A DNA stretch of 7,638 nucleotides from an uncultured Flavobacteriales bacterium (GTDB lineage: Bacteria; Bacteroidota; Bacteroidia; Flavobacteriales; Vicingaceae), in assembly GCA_946886085.1 (NCBI GenBank), contig CAMPHX010000051.1, positions 1 to 7,638 of the forward strand. Direction: 5' to 3'. Under the pieces are notes generated by a model. The model made no database searches and had not been told where the DNA came from. It was given only the letters and a program-made list of their open reading frames with translations. This document shows, piece after piece, positions 5,929 to 7,638 of the stretch (its first letter is position 1; the number at the start of each line of letters is the position of its first letter). A program made the translations under genes and the position numbers.

Positions 5929-6420
5929 TTAACTATTTAATTTCTTTACTTTTTCCATTACAGCATCGTTTAATTCTTGCTTGTAAGTTTGCATTTTTTG
6001 TTGGATGGATTTATCTCCTACCGACAAAATTTGTAATGCTAACAACCCTGCATTTTTAGCCCCATTTAAAGCTACAGTAGCTACAGGAACACCTCCCGGC
6101 ATTTGTAAAATAGATAAAACAGAATCCCAGCCATCAATAGAGTTAGACGACTTAATAGGAACTCCAATAACCGGTAATGGTGTAATTGAAGCTACCATAC
6201 CAGGCAAATGAGCTGCACCACCCGCCCCGGCAATTACTACTTCAATACCTCTTTGATGAGCATTTTCAGCAAATTCTACCATACGTTTGGGAGTTCTATG
6301 TGCAGAAACTATAGTTATCTCAAAAGGAACATTAAATGATTTGATAACATCTGCTGCTTGTTGCATAACAGGCAAATCAGAATCTGAACCCATTATAATA
6401 CTAATTTTTGGTTGACTCAT
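5929..6420 (-). CDS. purE: N5-carboxyaminoimidazole ribonucleotide mutase (class I PurE)
   Basis: PurE converts N5-CAIR to CAIR in de novo purine synthesis, moving the carboxyl group that PurK attached. The 163 residues are full length for the family. Recognisable motifs are GSDSDLPVM (11-19), SAHRTP (39-44) with the active-site H41, AGAGGAAHLPGM (64-75), PVIGVP (83-88) and DSVLSILQMPGGVPVATV (99-116). The adjacent purK shows that this is the class I mutase rather than the class II AIR carboxylase found without PurK. It starts 12 bp after purK ends and is surely co-transcribed with it. It is cytoplasmic, and class I enzymes form octamers. No terminator is visible after its stop codon, which touches the stop codon of the convergent beta-barrel gene. 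Confidence 0.97.
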   Translation of the reverse strand: MSQPKISIIMGSDSDLPVMQQAADVIKSFNVPFEITIVSAHRTPKRMVEFAENAHQRGIEVVIAGAGGAAHLPGMVASITPLPVIGVPIKSSNSIDGWDSVLSILQMPGGVPVATVALNGAKNAGLLALQILSVGDKSIQQKMQTYKQELNDAVMEKVKKLNS

Positions 6421-6432
6421 AGCTTTTTGGTT

Positions 6433-7590
6433 TTATAACGATTTTGCTTTTAATACTTTTTTTACTTGTGCTGCTTTTGTTCTTGCAGCTTCTATATTTT
6501 CTCCCAAAATGGTTACATGTCCCATTTTTCGAAAAGGTTTAACATCTTTTTTACCATAAATGTGCAAATTTACACCTTCCATACTCATGCATTCATTCAC
6601 TCCCTCATAAATTATTTTCCCCATTGCATCTGCTTCTCCCAAAATATTTAGCATAATAGAAGGTTGTATTAATTTTGTACTTCCCAAAGGAAAATCTAAA
6701 ATAGCTCTTAAATGTTGCTCAAATTGTGATGTGTAACAACTTTCAATAGTATGATGTCCACTATTATGAGGTCTAGGAGCAACTTCATTTACAATTACTT
6801 CTCCTGTTTTTGTTAAAAATAATTCTACTGCTAAAATCCCCACCATATCGAGTGCTGCAATTATGCTTTTAGCTAATTGCTGAGCTTTCTCTTCCACTTC
6901 GTTACTTATTGCCGAAGGACAAACCAATTGTTCTACCAAATTGGCTTCAGCACTAAATTCCATTTCTACTGTTGGAAAGCTTGTAATTTCATTTTTATTA
7001 TTTCTAGCTACAATTACCGCCAACTCCTTCTCTATATTAATAGCTTCTTCAATTACAGATGGAGTATCAAAAATCTTATCATTTTCAGCCACCGATTTAA
7101 TCACAACAACACCTCTTCCATCATATCCCTCTTTTCTAGATTTTTGTACAAAAGGATAAGTAATTTCATTAGCTGAAATAGCTTTTAACACCTCTTCTTT
7201 TGTTTGATAAAGCTTGAAAGCTGCTGTAGGAAAATTATTTTGAGCATAAAACTCTTTTTGCAATCCTTTATCCTGAATAATAGCCAATGCCTCAGCTGAT
7301 GGATGTACAGTTTTTCCTTCTTGAGTTAATTGTTTAAGAACATCAATATTTACATGTTCAATTTCAAAAGTTACCAAGTCTACTTCTTGAGCAAATTGAT
7401 AAACATCATCATAATTCTTAAAACTACCCTTAAAATATTTTGTACATAAGTTAGCTGCCGAACAGTTTTCATCAGGGTCTAACACATATATTGCAATATC
7501 CCACCTACTAGCTGCTTGTATCAACATTTTTCCTAACTGACCACCGCCAATAATTCCTAATTTAAAATCTGAACTTATTTTTTGAGACAT
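6433..7590 (-). CDS. purK: 5-(carboxyamino)imidazole ribonucleotide synthase (PurK)
   Basis: PurK is an ATP-grasp enzyme that joins bicarbonate to AIR using ATP, giving the unstable N5-CAIR that PurE then rearranges. From the chosen start it has 385 residues, close to the B. subtilis enzyme. Motifs (this numbering) are the N-terminal GIIGGGQLG (12-20), the ATP-grasp glycine loop GYDGRG (155-160), EKELAVI (187-193) and the family signature NEVAPRPHNSGHH (268-280), which carries ATP/Mg and substrate contacts. RKMGH (354-358) lies near the C-terminus. An in-frame ATG at 7620 would add ten residues (MVTSRPNLNY). It was rejected because those residues lack family resemblance and a -7-like box (7609-7616) falls inside that extension. 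The gene is first in a purK-purE pair, the reverse of the E. coli purEK order. Confidence 0.96.
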   Translation of the reverse strand: MSQKISSDFKLGIIGGGQLGKMLIQAASRWDIAIYVLDPDENCSAANLCTKYFKGSFKNYDDVYQFAQEVDLVTFEIEHVNIDVLKQLTQEGKTVHPSAEALAIIQDKGLQKEFYAQNNFPTAAFKLYQTKEEVLKAISANEITYPFVQKSRKEGYDGRGVVVIKSVAENDKIFDTPSVIEEAINIEKELAVIVARNNKNEITSFPTVEMEFSAEANLVEQLVCPSAISNEVEEKAQQLAKSIIAALDMVGILAVELFLTKTGEVIVNEVAPRPHNSGHHTIESCYTSQFEQHLRAILDFPLGSTKLIQPSIMLNILGEADAMGKIIYEGVNECMSMEGVNLHIYGKKDVKPFRKMGHVTILGENIEAARTKAAQVKKVLKAKSL

Positions 7591-7608
7591 GTAATTTAAA
7601 TTTGGTCG

Positions 7609-7616
7609 CGAAGTTA
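7609..7616 (-). promoter_or_regulatory. Possible -7 box of the purK-purE operon
   Basis: Read on the - strand this is TAACTTCG, one mismatch from TAnnTTTG (TTCG for TTTG). It would place transcription start near 7602 and leave about a dozen bases before the ATG at 7590. The window ends 22 bp further upstream, so a -33 element or an upstream gene cannot be judged. Co-transcription with an unseen upstream gene is possible. Confidence 0.3.
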
Positions 7617-7638
7617 CCATTCTTTTTATTATTTCTTC

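Noticed and set aside
6332..6345. Operator-like ACATTAAATG sequence
   Set aside because: It lies inside the purE coding sequence (codons for FNVP and neighbours), lacks the ATGTATATACAT palindrome and is explained by coding plus AT-rich composition.
7591..7620. Ten-codon N-terminal extension of PurK
   Set aside because: The extension does not resemble PurK and overlaps a -7-like box. The ATG at 7590 places the Rossmann-like GIIGGGQLG at the expected distance from the N-terminus.
1..7638. CRISPR array, mobile element, tRNA or defence system
   Set aside because: I saw no regularly spaced direct repeats, transposase or integrase, tRNA-like cloverleaf, or nuclease/toxin gene; intergenic DNA is short throughout.

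Overview
The window looks like chromosomal DNA from a member of the Bacteroidota, probably the Flavobacteriia or a neighbouring class. The evidence is a low G+C content, A-rich leaders without clear Shine-Dalgarno sequences, several exact matches to the Bacteroidota -7 promoter box TAnnTTTG, and a large secreted protein ending in a type IX secretion (T9SS) sorting domain. I see no insertion sequence, phage gene, integrase, tRNA, rRNA or CRISPR array. No stretch longer than about 300 bases lacks a gene.

Left region (1 to about 1965, + strand). A three-gene cluster encodes a MarR-family repressor, a pirin-family cupin protein with all four metal ligands, and a small FMN nitroreductase-family protein. 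An identical 20-bp sequence made of two overlapping palindromes occurs twice: just upstream of the marR promoter box, and in the gap between marR and the pirin gene. This is the clearest regulatory signal in the window. It suggests that the repressor controls its own gene and the two enzymes. By analogy with MarR-controlled pirin/nitroreductase genes elsewhere, the cluster is probably a small redox or electrophile (quinone-like) stress response. A perfect 14-bp hairpin closes the cluster and probably also serves the convergent gene.

Middle region (1973 to 5928). A 1104-residue secreted protein on the - strand has a signal peptide, a helical N-terminal module, a large Asp-box (BNR/Vps10-like) beta-propeller, a PKD domain, a MAM/jelly-roll-like domain and a T9SS type A tail. 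It is divergent from a small outer-membrane beta-barrel protein on the + strand. The two share a 134-bp intergenic region with a -7 box facing each way.

Right region (5929 to 7638, - strand). purK and purE form a 12-bp-spaced operon for the two-step, ATP-dependent route from AIR to CAIR in purine synthesis. The purE stop codon abuts the stop codon of the convergent beta-barrel gene with no gap.

Most of the window is recognisable biology. I did not find convincing evidence of a wholly new system. The best leads are the duplicated operator, the unusual position of its second copy, and the unexplained N-terminal module of the T9SS cargo.
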